Below are positions 25,211-33,302 of a stretch of DNA of 35,181 nt, piece by piece. Location: contig ONET01000028.1 in the NCBI GenBank assembly GCA_900316905.1, forward strand, positions 1-35,181. Direction: 5' to 3'. Under the pieces are notes generated by a model. The model did not search any database. It had not been told where the DNA came from and saw nothing but the letters and a program-made list of their open reading frames with translations. The number at the start of each line of letters is the position of its first letter. Position 1 is the stretch's first letter. The position numbers and the translations under genes are program-made. The stretch comes from an uncultured Treponema sp. (GTDB lineage Bacteria; Spirochaetota; Spirochaetia; Treponematales; Treponemataceae).

Positions 25211-26301
25211 AAAGGAAAGTATTTTTTATCGCAATCATATTGTCGGCTCTTGGCGGAATCTTGTCCGCCCAACACCCCGTAAAGCCCAAGGTCAGCGAGC
25301 AAAGCTGGCGCGTTTTGGCCAGGGCGCAAGTTGCCTTTGACAAGGGCGATTACGGCGAGGCCGTCACTTTGTGCGAGGAAGCCAAAGAGTCTCGAGCCAA
25401 GGAATTGGAGTGGAACAGTTATGTCATGCGCGGCGTCCTTAATTCGCCGGAAGTGAAAAAAAAGGGGCCGTTCATTTCTGACTTGATTCCGGTCTTGAAA
25501 AGCCGCGAGGACTATGAAGCGCTTGAGATTGTCAATTATTGGCTTGGAAGGCGCGGCGCGGATTATTTTGACAACTCCCTTCCAAAGTTGTTCGACTACC
25601 TAAAGCGCCTTAACGAATACCCCGAATGCGACTTCTTGCTTGCCAAAATTTACAGGCTTGAAGGCGAATGCGGCATGGCGATGAGCTTTTTGCAGAACGC
25701 CCGCGCCCAAAGCGAATTGCTTGACGTGCCCGCGCAAAAGTTCGACATTTTATATGAAATGGCCGACTTGGCCAAAACCACAGGCGACCAAAAGGAATGG
25801 GAAGGCTCCCTGCTTTTGGTGGTGGCCGACGACGGCCTTTACAAGGACGACGCGTCAAAGCGCGCGATGGCCCGTTCCGCCGCGCTAAAGCGAAAGGACT
25901 TGGTCGATTACTTTTTCATGCTGCATCGACATTCGGCCGTAAATTCGATCAAGGCTTACTTTGATTTGGGGGAACTGTACAAAAGCCAAAAGCGGCCTCG
26001 CGACGCTTGGAACATGACGGCCAACGGCGTTGTGTGCGCCTTCACTTGGATCCTTGAAATCTTGCGCGACCGAAGCCCCGAATATTCTTTTGAAGGCTTG
26101 GCGGGCTTTTTTACGGAATGCGGCCGCTACGAAGACGTTATGGCTTGGGCCGGAAAGAACAGCGTTTGGAAGGGCTTTTACGACATGGCCTTGCGGGCCA
26201 AGGAAAACGGCTTTGAAAAATTCGGCTCGTCGCTTTTGCATATAATGGCGGAATCATGCCCAGACGATTATTGGGCGGCCGCCGCGAAGAACGCGCTTTA
26301 G
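25207..26301 (+). CDS. Secreted or periplasmic TPR-like protein, function unknown
   Basis: A 364-residue protein starting at TTG in a four-base overlap with ispG. Residues 1-21 are a signal peptide with a cleavage-like LGGILSA-Q end. The rest is helical with TPR-like units (for example VAFDKGDYGEAVTLCEEAKE and DFLLAKIYRLEGECGMAMSF). No catalytic motif. Treponeme genomes carry many such proteins; a role in envelope assembly is possible but unproven. Its stop overlaps the converging beta-barrel gene by four bases. Confidence 0.8.
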   Translation: MKRKVFFIAIILSALGGILSAQHPVKPKVSEQSWRVLARAQVAFDKGDYGEAVTLCEEAKESRAKELEWNSYVMRGVLNSPEVKKKGPFISDLIPVLKSREDYEALEIVNYWLGRRGADYFDNSLPKLFDYLKRLNEYPECDFLLAKIYRLEGECGMAMSFLQNARAQSELLDVPAQKFDILYEMADLAKTTGDQKEWEGSLLLVVADDGLYKDDASKRAMARSAALKRKDLVDYFFMLHRHSAVNSIKAYFDLGELYKSQKRPRDAWNMTANGVVCAFTWILEILRDRSPEYSFEGLAGFFTECGRYEDVMAWAGKNSVWKGFYDMALRAKENGFEKFGSSLLHIMAESCPDDYWAAAAKNAL

Positions 26302-27806
26302 TAGAACAAGCCGATTCCCAAGGTTACCTCAAACTTGCTGGAATTTTGGTCGCGCCAGCTTGTGTCAATCCATTTTTTTAAGAACAGGCGGCCCGCGTCG
26401 ATTCCCGCGCTGGCTCGTATTTGCACGCTTTTCCATTTGTTGGGGAACAAAAGGACTTCAACGCCGGCGCAGTAAAAGCCGTCGCGCGGGTCAAAGACGC
26501 GGCCGGTGGCGCGGTTCGCCGCCAGCGCTACGTCAACAAATGGCGCGATTTGAACTTCCATGTTGAACGGCCGCAAAAATTTCATTCCCCAATTTTCAAA
26601 GCGAACCGACATAAGCTTTATTGGCAAGTCCAAATTCAAGATTATCGCGGCGGCGCTCTTTGCCGAATATCCGTTGGGCGTTTTCGCCGCGCCGGCAAAG
26701 TATTGGTCGTCGCCAATTCCGCGCAAGAATTCTCCGTAGCGGACAAATCTTTCGCGCTCGGCAAAAATCAAGAGGCGCGAATTTAGGCCGGCGCGCTTCC
26801 ACGCGGCAAATGCGTTGACTTGCAGCTTAAAGCCGGGCTGAAAGATTTTGCTTTGAAAATTGTAGGCCGCGCTCTGAGAGACTTGGGCCGTCCAGCCGCG
26901 CCTAAAGTTTTCAATCCAGTTGACTTGACCCGCGCCAAGCCCGTGCGAAACAATCAAGCGCGGAGAAATCAAGTCCTCGTCGGCGGCGTTTATTCCGCCT
27001 GGAGTCCATTTGCAGTCAAATTCAAGCGCCGGCGTGTAGACTAGGTTTCCGTGGCTTTTAAATCGTTCCAAGATTATCGGAACGGAAAACTTGGCGTTTT
27101 CAAGCCAGTAAAGCTCGTCGCCAAAAACCTTGTAGTCGGCGTCGCGAACAAAGCCCTGGGTCAAGTCCAGGCGCAAGCTTAAGTCTTGGAATGGAAGCGA
27201 GAACGTAAGGCCGGTGTTCAAATTCCATTCAGGCTCGGCGCGCACAAAGGCGTATTTAAATGCGTGGTTGTTGTTCCAAGAGGCTTGGACCGGCCCCAGC
27301 GAAAAGGGCAGGGCGTAGCTTGCGCTTGCGCCGGCCACAAAGTCGTCGCTTTTTCCTTCCCGTTTTTCGTATTGCAGGAACGCGTCCGCCGAAAAGGGGC
27401 TCATAAGGCCCATGAAGTTGTCGTCCTTGAATTTTGCCTTTATCGTGTGGCCGTCGTTGGAACTGTACTTGTAGTAGGGCAAAAGCAAAAGGTGGCCTGT
27501 GTCCACTGTCTGAACGATCAGGTCGACGTTTCCGTTTTCGTCTTCGACGGCTTCTATCTCCACGCTTTCAAAAAGGCGCTTGTTCGCCAGCTCTTGCTTT
27601 TGCGACGCGATGAACTGGTCAAGGGCGGCGCGGCTTTCAAAGGCCATGCCCTCTTTTGCGGACAAGGCCTTTTTTAAGGCGCCTTCTTTTGTGCCGCCCT
27701 GAGCGTTGATTTGAATTTTCCTAATTACAAGATTTTCCTGAGCGCCAAGCGAGGCCGCGAGCAAAAGTGCCGCGCAAGACGCCAAAAGCTTTTTTTTCAA
27801 TTTCAT
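26298..27806 (-). CDS. Outer-membrane beta-barrel protein with one POTRA domain (BamA/TamA superfamily-like)
   Basis: A 502-residue protein from the ATG at 27806, which forms an ATGA overlap with rfbB and begins a signal peptide (MKLKKKLLASCAALLLAASL, cleaved after GAQ). An upstream in-frame start at 27833 would overlap rfbB by 31 bases. Residues about 25-110 look like one POTRA domain (VIRKIQINAQGGTKEGALKK and RLFESVEIEAVEDENGNVDL). From about 110 the sequence alternates beta strands and ends FEVTLGIGLFY, a beta-signal with terminal aromatic. One POTRA is fewer than BamA's five. It may insert or export envelope proteins; substrate unknown. Confidence 0.75.
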   Translation of the reverse strand: MKLKKKLLASCAALLLAASLGAQENLVIRKIQINAQGGTKEGALKKALSAKEGMAFESRAALDQFIASQKQELANKRLFESVEIEAVEDENGNVDLIVQTVDTGHLLLLPYYKYSSNDGHTIKAKFKDDNFMGLMSPFSADAFLQYEKREGKSDDFVAGASASYALPFSLGPVQASWNNNHAFKYAFVRAEPEWNLNTGLTFSLPFQDLSLRLDLTQGFVRDADYKVFGDELYWLENAKFSVPIILERFKSHGNLVYTPALEFDCKWTPGGINAADEDLISPRLIVSHGLGAGQVNWIENFRRGWTAQVSQSAAYNFQSKIFQPGFKLQVNAFAAWKRAGLNSRLLIFAERERFVRYGEFLRGIGDDQYFAGAAKTPNGYSAKSAAAIILNLDLPIKLMSVRFENWGMKFLRPFNMEVQIAPFVDVALAANRATGRVFDPRDGFYCAGVEVLLFPNKWKSVQIRASAGIDAGRLFLKKWIDTSWRDQNSSKFEVTLGIGLFY

Positions 27807-28933
27807 CGCGACGCGTAGTTTTTTTCGACCCACTTGAGGTAGCCGCCGTTTTGAATGTTTTCAATCCACTTTTTGTTGTTCAAGTTCCAGTCAACCGTAA
27901 GCTCAAGGCCTTGCTCAAAAGTCATCTCGCGCTTCCAGCCAAGCTCGCCCTTTATTTTTGAGCAGTCGATCGCGTATCGCTGGTCGTGGCCCGGGCGGTC
28001 CTTTACGTGGACAATCGTTTGGCGGACGGCGGCCGCGTCCTTTCCAAGCTTGGCGGACGCTATTTCAATCAGCTTGTCCAAAAGCTGGACGTTCTGCCAT
28101 TCGTTTTCGCCGCCGATGTTGTATTTTTGGCCGTTGGCGCCGTTTTTCAAAATCAGCCAAACCGCCCTGTTGTGGTCTTCCACGTAAATCCAGTCGCGTA
28201 TGTTCTTTCCTTCGCCGTAAACCGGAAGGTTCTTTCCCTGCGAAATGTTAAGAATCATAAGCGGAATCAGCTTTTCGGGGAACTGGTATGGCCCGTAGTT
28301 GTTGGTGCAGTTTGAAAGCGTTATCGGAAGGCCGAATGTGTGGTGGTAGGCAAAGACCAAGTGGTCGCTGGAGGCCTTTGAAGCCGAGTAGGGGCTGCGG
28401 GGGTCGTAGAGCGTCGTTTCGGTAAAGTAGCCTGTGGGGCCAAGCGAGCCGTAAACTTCGTCTGTCGATATGTGGTGGAACAAAACGTCGTCGCGCGCGT
28501 TGTCGAGCGAGCAGCCCCAGTAATTTTTGGCCACGTCCAAAAGAGTGTAGGTTCCCAAAACGTTTGTGCGCACAAAGGCCTCCGGGTCCAATACGGAACG
28601 GTCAACGTGGCTTTCGGCGGCAAAGTGGACGACAGTGTCTATGTCGTATTCCTTAAAAATGCGCTCGACGGCGGCGCGGTCGGAAATGTCGGCGCGCTCA
28701 AAGAAGTAGCGCTGGCCGGTCCCGGCCGCCTTTCCGTATTTTTCTTCCACGTCCAAAAGGTTTTCCAAGTTTCCGGCGTAAGTCAAAGCGTCAAGATTCA
28801 CGACGCGGCCTGAAAAGTCGTCAAAATTAAACTGGCTTTTTCCCGACGCGCTCATGCCAAAAAGGCAGCGGATGAAATTTGAGCCGATGAAGCCCGCGCC
28901 GCCTGTGACCAAAATGTTCTTAAGTTTTCTCAT
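27803..28933 (-). CDS. rfbB: dTDP-glucose 4,6-dehydratase
   Basis: A 376-residue short-chain dehydrogenase-type enzyme that converts dTDP-glucose to dTDP-4-keto-6-deoxyglucose, the second step of dTDP-rhamnose synthesis. NAD-binding GGAGFIG is at residues 11-17. The active site has Thr157, Asp158, Glu159 (STDEVYG), and Tyr182 with Lys186 (YSASK). The ATG at 28933 is chosen because GGAGGA lies five bases upstream; an ATG at 28948 would place that site inside the gene. A short insert near residues 27-42 slightly lengthens the protein. rfbD is upstream on the same strand, 186 bases away; rfbA and rfbC are not in the window. Confidence 0.95.
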   Translation of the reverse strand: MRKLKNILVTGGAGFIGSNFIRCLFGMSASGKSQFNFDDFSGRVVNLDALTYAGNLENLLDVEEKYGKAAGTGQRYFFERADISDRAAVERIFKEYDIDTVVHFAAESHVDRSVLDPEAFVRTNVLGTYTLLDVAKNYWGCSLDNARDDVLFHHISTDEVYGSLGPTGYFTETTLYDPRSPYSASKASSDHLVFAYHHTFGLPITLSNCTNNYGPYQFPEKLIPLMILNISQGKNLPVYGEGKNIRDWIYVEDHNRAVWLILKNGANGQKYNIGGENEWQNVQLLDKLIEIASAKLGKDAAAVRQTIVHVKDRPGHDQRYAIDCSKIKGELGWKREMTFEQGLELTVDWNLNNKKWIENIQNGGYLKWVEKNYASR

Positions 28934-28950
28934 GCTATATTCCTCCATAA

Positions 28951-29098
28951 GATTGCCGCGTCAAGCGCGGCAATGACACTGATATTGTCAAGCGCGGCAA
29001 TGACACCGGCGCTGTCATTGTCGGGCTCGACCCGATTGCCAGCCCGCGAAAGCGGGCAAGTGTATAAATTTCCTATAGCAACATGGCGGCTTGCCGCC
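28951..29098. repeat. Repeat-rich palindromic spacer between rfbD and rfbB
   Basis: An exact 20-base direct repeat occurs at 28960-28979 and 28987-29006 (core AAGCGCGGCAATGACAC). CAATGACA (28998-29005) pairs with TGTCATTG (29013-29020). GCCCGC/GCGGGC (29042-29057) closes a GAAA loop, and GGCGGC/GCCGCC (29085-29098) forms another hairpin. The set resembles a REP-type intergenic repeat element and may also serve as a terminator or processing region for rfbD. Confidence 0.7.
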
Positions 29099-29119
29099 TT
29101 ACAATCTTTTATGCCGCTC

Positions 29120-30073
29120 TTACAGCGGTATTTTAAATCGTTCGTCCTTGATGAAGCGTTCCAAACTGTCCTGCCATTTTGGAATCTTTATCTTCAGCGC
29201 CGCTTGAATTTTTTCTTTGCTCAAAACTGAATATGCGGGCCGCTCGACCTTGGCTCCATATTCCGCCGTGGAACATGGCAAGACCCTGCAGTCGTTTTGA
29301 ATGAGCTTGCGCTTTTTTAGCAGGCGCTGGATTTCTAGAGCGAATCCGTGCCAAGAAGTTTCGCCCGCGTTCGTAAAGTGGTAGATGCCGTACGGAATTC
29401 CTTCTTTGCTAAAAATGTCGGTTCCGGCTTTTTGCACGCTTTTTATGGTTGCCAACATCGCTTCCGCCAAATCGGCGGTAAAAGTGGGGCTTCCGATTTG
29501 GTCGTTGACAACCTTGATTTCTTCCTTTGAGTCCATGAGCTTTGCCATCGTGTAGACAAAGTTGGGGCGGTCAAAGCCGTACAGCCAAGAGGTCCTGAAA
29601 ATAAAGTACTGGGTCATGGCCTTTTGAATTTCGTCCTCGCCGTCGCTCTTGGTTTGGCCGTAAACTCCAAGCGGCCTCTTGGCGTCGCTTTCCTTGTAGG
29701 GCGAGTTGGCGCTTCCGTCAAAAACATAGTCGGTTGAAATGTGTATCAGCTTGGCGCCTATTTCGCGGGCCGCGCGCGCGATGTTTCTTGCCGCGTCAAC
29801 GTTTAGCGCCCGGGCGGCTTCCTGGTCGCTTTGGGCTTTTTCAACGGCGGTGTAGGCGGAACAGTTGACAATCCATTGGATGCGGCTTGGGCTTCCGTTT
29901 TTGTGGGCGGCAAGATAGTTTTCCGTTTCCCAATTGTTGGCGAAAGCCTTTAAAGCCTTAAAGTCGCGCGCGTCAACTTGGCTTGAAGTTCCTACATGTT
30001 GAATTTTGTTCTTTTGCAAAAGCCGCGTGAATTCCGCGCCTAACATTCCTGTGGAGCCGATAACCCAAATCAT
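29120..30073 (-). CDS. rfbD: dTDP-4-dehydrorhamnose reductase
   Basis: A 317-residue enzyme for the last step of dTDP-L-rhamnose synthesis. GSTGMLG at residues 6-12 is the nucleotide-binding loop, DYVFDGSANSPYKESDAKRP and YGQTKSDGE carry the family signature with the catalytic Tyr and Lys, and FRTSWLYG is conserved. The start is fixed by the usual distance to the nucleotide loop. There is no ribosome-binding site, and the -10 lies eight bases before the ATG, so translation is probably leaderless. Product would feed rhamnose-containing surface glycans. Confidence 0.93.
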   Translation of the reverse strand: MIWVIGSTGMLGAEFTRLLQKNKIQHVGTSSQVDARDFKALKAFANNWETENYLAAHKNGSPSRIQWIVNCSAYTAVEKAQSDQEAARALNVDAARNIARAAREIGAKLIHISTDYVFDGSANSPYKESDAKRPLGVYGQTKSDGEDEIQKAMTQYFIFRTSWLYGFDRPNFVYTMAKLMDSKEEIKVVNDQIGSPTFTADLAEAMLATIKSVQKAGTDIFSKEGIPYGIYHFTNAGETSWHGFALEIQRLLKKRKLIQNDCRVLPCSTAEYGAKVERPAYSVLSKEKIQAALKIKIPKWQDSLERFIKDERFKIPL

Positions 30074-30081
30074 AATCGAAT

Positions 30082-30110
30082 ATTATATAGAAAAAATGCG
30101 ACTTGCGCAA
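30082..30110 (-). promoter_or_regulatory. Promoter of rfbD (leaderless)
   Basis: On the minus strand TTGCGC (30110-30105), 17-base spacing and a perfect TATAAT (30087-30082) stand just eight bases before the ATG, which predicts a start of transcription within about two bases of the start codon. Confidence 0.65.
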
Positions 30111-30146
30111 CTGCGATTTTGCCTGAAAAATACAAGAACTGCGCTA

Positions 30147-30175
30147 TTGACAAAGTTTTTTATAACTGATAATAT
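30147..30175 (+). promoter_or_regulatory. Promoter of rpsT
   Basis: A perfect TTGACA (30147-30152) with TAATAT at 17-base spacing (30170-30175) or GATAAT at 15 (30168-30173). It diverges from the rfbD promoter and gives a leader of about 35 bases. Confidence 0.7.
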
Positions 30176-30216
30176 AACTTTTACATTTTCTAAAAAACTT
30201 TTTTGGGGGAAATACT

Positions 30217-30504
30217 TTGGCTAGAAATCAGACTTCAGCGGAAAAACGCCACGCTCAGAGCGAAAAGCGCCGCATGCGCAACAAGGCGATTAAATCAGAG
30301 TGCCGCACTTACGCAAAGCAATTTGTCGCGTTGGTTCTTAAAAAGGACAAAGAGGCGGCCGCCGCCAAGCTCAAGCAGCTTCAGAGCGCTTTGGACTCAG
30401 CCCGCCTTAAGGGAGTTGTGAGCCTTAATGCCGCTTCTCGCAAGAAGAGCCGCATGACTCGTCTTTACAACGTTACGTTCGTTCAGCAGGCTGCCGCAAA
30501 CTAA
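30217..30504 (+). CDS. rpsT: 30S ribosomal protein S20
   Basis: A 95-residue basic helical protein of the small subunit. The TTG start at 30217 has GGGGGA six bases upstream and gives the typical N-terminus MARNQTSAEKRHAQSEKRRM. The later LNAASRKKSRMTRLYN matches the S20 C-terminal region. TTG starts are known for rpsT elsewhere and may hold expression down. It heads the rpsT-HU-bactofilin group. Confidence 0.96.
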   Translation: MARNQTSAEKRHAQSEKRRMRNKAIKSECRTYAKQFVALVLKKDKEAAAAKLKQLQSALDSARLKGVVSLNAASRKKSRMTRLYNVTFVQQAAAN

Positions 30505-30527
30505 TTTTTTGAATTTTGGCGGAACCT

Positions 30528-30839
30528 ATGCTTTCAAAAAAAATTACAAAGTATGATTTGATTGAAGCGGTTTACCAAAATTTAGACTATGAAAAAGGGC
30601 TGATTCAAAAAGTGATGGAAGCCTTGATGGAAGAATTAAAAAAATCCATCGCAAAAGGTTGCACTATTGAATTGAGGGGATTCGGAACTTTTGAGGCTCG
30701 CCTTAGAAAAGGCCGCGCCGTGGTCCGCAATCCCAAAACCGGCCAAAAGTCGTCGATGCCGGCGCACTATGTGGCCGCCTTTCGCTCCGGGCAGGAACTA
30801 AAAAAGGCCCTTTCCGAACTGCCTGTTCAAGAGAATTAG
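30528..30839 (+). CDS. HU/IHF-family DNA-binding protein
   Basis: A 103-residue histone-like dimeric DNA-bending protein. The ATG at 30528 is preferred over an in-frame TTG at 30516 because GGCGGA lies just upstream and because MLSKKITKYDLIEAVYQ matches the family start. IELRGFGTFEARLRKGRAVV and RNPKTGQKSSMPAHYVAAF are the DNA-binding arm and flank, with the conserved GFG and the Pro-containing arm tip. HU versus IHF-like role cannot be decided from sequence. Confidence 0.92.
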   Translation: MLSKKITKYDLIEAVYQNLDYEKGLIQKVMEALMEELKKSIAKGCTIELRGFGTFEARLRKGRAVVRNPKTGQKSSMPAHYVAAFRSGQELKKALSELPVQEN

Positions 30840-30840
30840 C

Positions 30841-31257
30841 ATGGAACAAACGGCTGCAAATTACACAATCTTAGGCTCGGAAACTTCTTTTGACGGGGTG
30901 TTGGAATTTACCGACAACCTTAAAATCAACGGCAAATTCAACGGAACAATCAACTCAAACGGCAACCTTGACATTGACAAGGCGGCTGTTTGCACGGTTG
31001 ACAAAATGTCGGCCAGTTCCATCGTGATATCAGGTTCCGTCACTGGAAACATTTCCGCCACGGAACGCGTGGAAATGTGCAACGGCAGCAAGGTCAAGGG
31101 AAACGTGGAGACCGCGCGCCTTAGAATAGCCGACAATGTGGAATTTGAAGGACAGGTGACCATGCTTGAAAGCGAGCCGGAAGTTGACTTGTTCAGCGTT
31201 GCCAGCGACGAATACAAGCAGTCCTTGCTCTTAAAGTCGGATTCCGATGCGGAATAG
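30841..31257 (+). CDS. Bactofilin (DUF583 cytoskeletal protein)
   Basis: A 138-residue protein with the bactofilin beta-helix core: TILGSETSFDGVLEFTDNLK, then repeated Gly-spaced rungs (INGKFNGTINSNGNLDIDKA, SGSVTGNISATERVEM, GSKVKGNVETARLRIADNVE). Bactofilins polymerise without nucleotide into filaments that affect shape and envelope. The ends are short and hydrophilic with no membrane helix. It starts one base after the HU stop, so these two genes are probably coupled. Confidence 0.92.
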   Translation: MEQTAANYTILGSETSFDGVLEFTDNLKINGKFNGTINSNGNLDIDKAAVCTVDKMSASSIVISGSVTGNISATERVEMCNGSKVKGNVETARLRIADNVEFEGQVTMLESEPEVDLFSVASDEYKQSLLLKSDSDAE

Positions 31258-31267
31258 ATTTTTTTAT

Positions 31268-31296
31268 TTGACAAACGAAAAAAAATATTGTAGACT
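31268..31296 (+). promoter_or_regulatory. Promoter of rho
   Basis: A perfect TTGACA (31268-31273), 17-base spacing and TAGACT (31291-31296). It starts a leader of about 100 bases before the rho ATG. Confidence 0.7.
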
Positions 31297-31302
31297 TTAT
31301 GG

Positions 31303-31323
31303 AAAGATTTGTGGGAAATCTTT
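31303..31323 (+). promoter_or_regulatory. Hairpin in the rho leader
   Basis: AAAGATTT (31303-31310) pairs with AAATCTTT (31316-31323) over GTGGG, right at the start of the predicted transcript and followed by TCTTTTA. The leader after it is extremely U/A-rich. Rho represses its own synthesis by leader attenuation in E. coli; the same may apply here. Confidence 0.5.
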
Positions 31324-31401
31324 TCTTTTATAAACATTGAAAATCACCTGACATTTTTTACTTTTTTATAATTTTTTATTTTTAATTGGAGACCATTTTT
31401 T

Positions 31402-33024
31402 ATGGACGAAGAAAAAGAGAACGCTCCGCAAGAGAACGCGGAAGAAAAGCCAAAGCGCCGCCGCGTTGTCAGAAAGGCCGCCGCCAAGACGGAAGAAAGC
31501 CAAGAGGCCTCTCCGGCGGCCGCGCCGCTTGAAGCCCCCGCGGAAAGCCCTGCCGCCGAAGGAGAAGCTCCGGCCGAAGAAAGGGCGGGCAGGGGACATT
31601 ATGTCCGCGACGGCTACAAGAACCGCGACGGCAGGACCGGCGGCCGCTTTAATCCCGCCGCGCGCCGGCCAAATTTCCGCCCCAACCGCGAGAACATGGC
31701 TCCGGACAACACTCCGACCCCGGAAAACTCGCCTGACTACGACCAAAAACCCCGCCTTCAAATAAACGAGCTAACAAAAAAGTCAATGATAGAGCTTCGC
31801 GAAATGGCCAAGGAATTTGGCTTTAGCGAGGACGACTTGGCTCCGATGAAAAAGCAGGACTTGATTTTTGTGATTCTCAAGGCCCACACCGAGCACGGCG
31901 GAATCATCTTCGCGAGCGGCGCCTTGGAAATCCTTCCCGACGGCTACGGCTTTTTGCGAAGCCCGCAAAACTCATACCTTCCGGGTCCGGACGACATTTA
32001 CATTTCGCCCAGCCAAATCAGGCTTTTCAACCTTAAGACGGGCGACACGGTTTACGGCCAGACAAGAAGCCCCAAAGAGGGCGAGCGCTTCTTTGCCTTG
32101 CTGCGCATAGAGAGCGTGAACTTTGACGAGCCGCGCGTGGCGCAAACCCGCGTTCCCTTTGAAAACCTCACGCCCCTTTATCCTAACGAAAAGTTCAAGC
32201 TTGAGACGGTTTCCACAGAGCTTTCAACCCGCATCGTGGATCTCTTTAGCCCGATCGGAAAGGGCCAGCGCCTTTTGATTGTCGCTCCGCCAAAAGCCGG
32301 AAAGACCACGCTTATGCAAAAGATAGCCAACGCGATAACCGCCAACAATCCCGAAGTTTACCTTATCGTCCTTTTGATTGACGAACGCCCCGAGGAAGTC
32401 ACCGAGATGGAGCGCTCTATTAAGGCGGAAGTAATTTCTTCGACCTTTGACGAGCAGGCCCAGCGCCACGTCAACGTGGCCGAAATGGTTTTGGAAAAGG
32501 CCAAGCGTTTGGTGGAACACAAGCGCGACGTCGTTATTTTCTTGGATTCCATCACGCGTTTGGCGCGCGCCTACAACCAGACGGTTCCCACCAGCGGAAA
32601 GGTATTGTCGGGCGGCGTGGATTCCAACGCGCTTCACAAGCCCAAGAGATTCTTCGGCGCGGCCCGAAACATCGAGGAAGGCGGCTCTCTTACAATCATT
32701 TCAACGGCCTTGATAGAGACCGGAAGCCGCATGGACGAAGTCATCTTTGAAGAGTTCAAAGGAACCGGCAACAGCGAAATCGACTTGGATAGAAAGCTGG
32801 CCGAGCGCCGCCTTTTCCCGGCCATCAACATCAAGAAGTCGGGCACGCGCAAAGAGGAGCTTTTGCTTACCGAAGAGGAGCTTCAAAAGCTTTGGGTTTT
32901 GCGCAAGGTCATCAATCCTATGGAAGACGCGGAAATCACCGAGCTTATCCTTGACCGCATGAGAAAGAGCAAGGACAACGCCGCCTTCCTGGCCTCGATG
33001 AACACCGGCAGCGCGGCGAATTAA
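31402..33024 (+). CDS. rho: Transcription termination factor Rho
   Basis: A 540-residue hexameric RNA helicase. Residues 1 to about 118 are a low-complexity insert rich in Glu, Pro, Ala and Arg that E. coli Rho (419 residues) lacks. It is followed by the Rho N-terminal helical domain ([20 protein letters not shown]), the RNA-binding cold-shock fold ([20 protein letters not shown]) and the ATPase core with Walker [10 protein letters not shown] (residues 295-303) and [15 protein letters not shown]. Such long N-terminal inserts are known from other phyla and can add RNA binding or phase separation. GGAG about 12 bases before the ATG. Confidence 0.97.
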   Translation: MDEEKENAPQENAEEKPKRRRVVRKAAAKTEESQEASPAAAPLEAPAESPAAEGEAPAEERAGRGHYVRDGYKNRDGRTGGRFNPAARRPNFRPNRENMAPDNTPTPENSPDYDQKPRLQINELTKKSMIELREMAKEFGFSEDDLAPMKKQDLIFVILKAHTEHGGIIFASGALEILPDGYGFLRSPQNSYLPGPDDIYISPSQIRLFNLKTGDTVYGQTRSPKEGERFFALLRIESVNFDEPRVAQTRVPFENLTPLYPNEKFKLETVSTELSTRIVDLFSPIGKGQRLLIVAPPKAGKTTLMQKIANAITANNPEVYLIVLLIDERPEEVTEMERSIKAEVISSTFDEQAQRHVNVAEMVLEKAKRLVEHKRDVVIFLDSITRLARAYNQTVPTSGKVLSGGVDSNALHKPKRFFGAARNIEEGGSLTIISTALIETGSRMDEVIFEEFKGTGNSEIDLDRKLAERRLFPAINIKKSGTRKEELLLTEEELQKLWVLRKVINPMEDAEITELILDRMRKSKDNAAFLASMNTGSAAN

Positions 33025-33165
33025 GCGAGGAAAAGTCCGCTGTTCGCGCGAGCTGATGAAACGCGCTCCAATTAGGCGCGAGCCGCCTTATGCGAGCGCC
33101 GTAATTGGAAAATCCGCTCGAAACAACTATTTTGGTTTTGCGTTCGATAACACGAGCGGCGCTAG
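33025..33165 (+). other. Structured intergenic region between rho and the rpmE promoter
   Basis: CCAATTA plus GGCGC (33068-33079) pairs with GCGCC and TAATTGG (33096-33108) with a single bulged G. CCGCTCG (33114-33120) pairs with CGAGCGG (33153-33159). GGAAAAGTCCGC (33029-33040) and GGAAAATCCGC (33107-33117) are direct repeats. There is no T-run, so this is not a plain terminator of rho. It might be a processed 3' UTR RNA or a repeat remnant. Confidence 0.5.
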
Positions 33166-33195
33166 TTGACAAAATGGCGGCTTTTTCGTTATAAT
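33166..33195 (+). promoter_or_regulatory. Promoter of rpmE
   Basis: Perfect TTGACA (33166-33171) and perfect TATAAT (33190-33195) at 18-base spacing, one of the strongest-looking promoters in the window. Predicted start near 33202. Confidence 0.85.
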
Positions 33196-33201
33196 TGTCG
33201 C

Positions 33202-33302
33202 ACTTAAATTTAATTTGGCAAGTTTTGTGGCGGCGGCTTGAGCGGAAAATTCCGGCTCCGCGCCGCAGGGCAAGACTTTTCAAATATATATTGGAGGAAC
33301 TG
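33202..33302 (+). promoter_or_regulatory. Structured rpmE leader, candidate ribosomal-protein L31 leader
   Basis: The roughly 100-base leader contains GCGGCG (33230-33235) pairing with CGCCGC (33261-33266), enclosing GAGC/GCTC (33240-33258) that continues, after one bulged G, into GGA/TCC with an AAAT loop. It ends in TTGGAGGAA, a strong ribosome-binding site. Autoregulatory L31 leaders are known in other phyla; this one is a candidate by analogy only. Confidence 0.5.

Noticed and set aside
28951..29057. CRISPR array
   Set aside because: Only two direct repeats seven bases apart, no spacers of even length and no cas genes.
33025..33060. RNase P RNA start (GAGGAAAAGTCC)
   Set aside because: Only this short string is similar; the rest of the conserved core is absent and the space is too small.
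33051..33124. Hammerhead ribozyme core (CTGATGA with a later CGAAAC)
   Set aside because: The bases after CTGATGA do not pair with those before GAAA, and no proper helix I or cleavage site is present.
33195..33302. N-terminal extension of rpmE
   Set aside because: It would begin within the -10 element and run through the leader hairpin; L31 proteins start at the ATG used.
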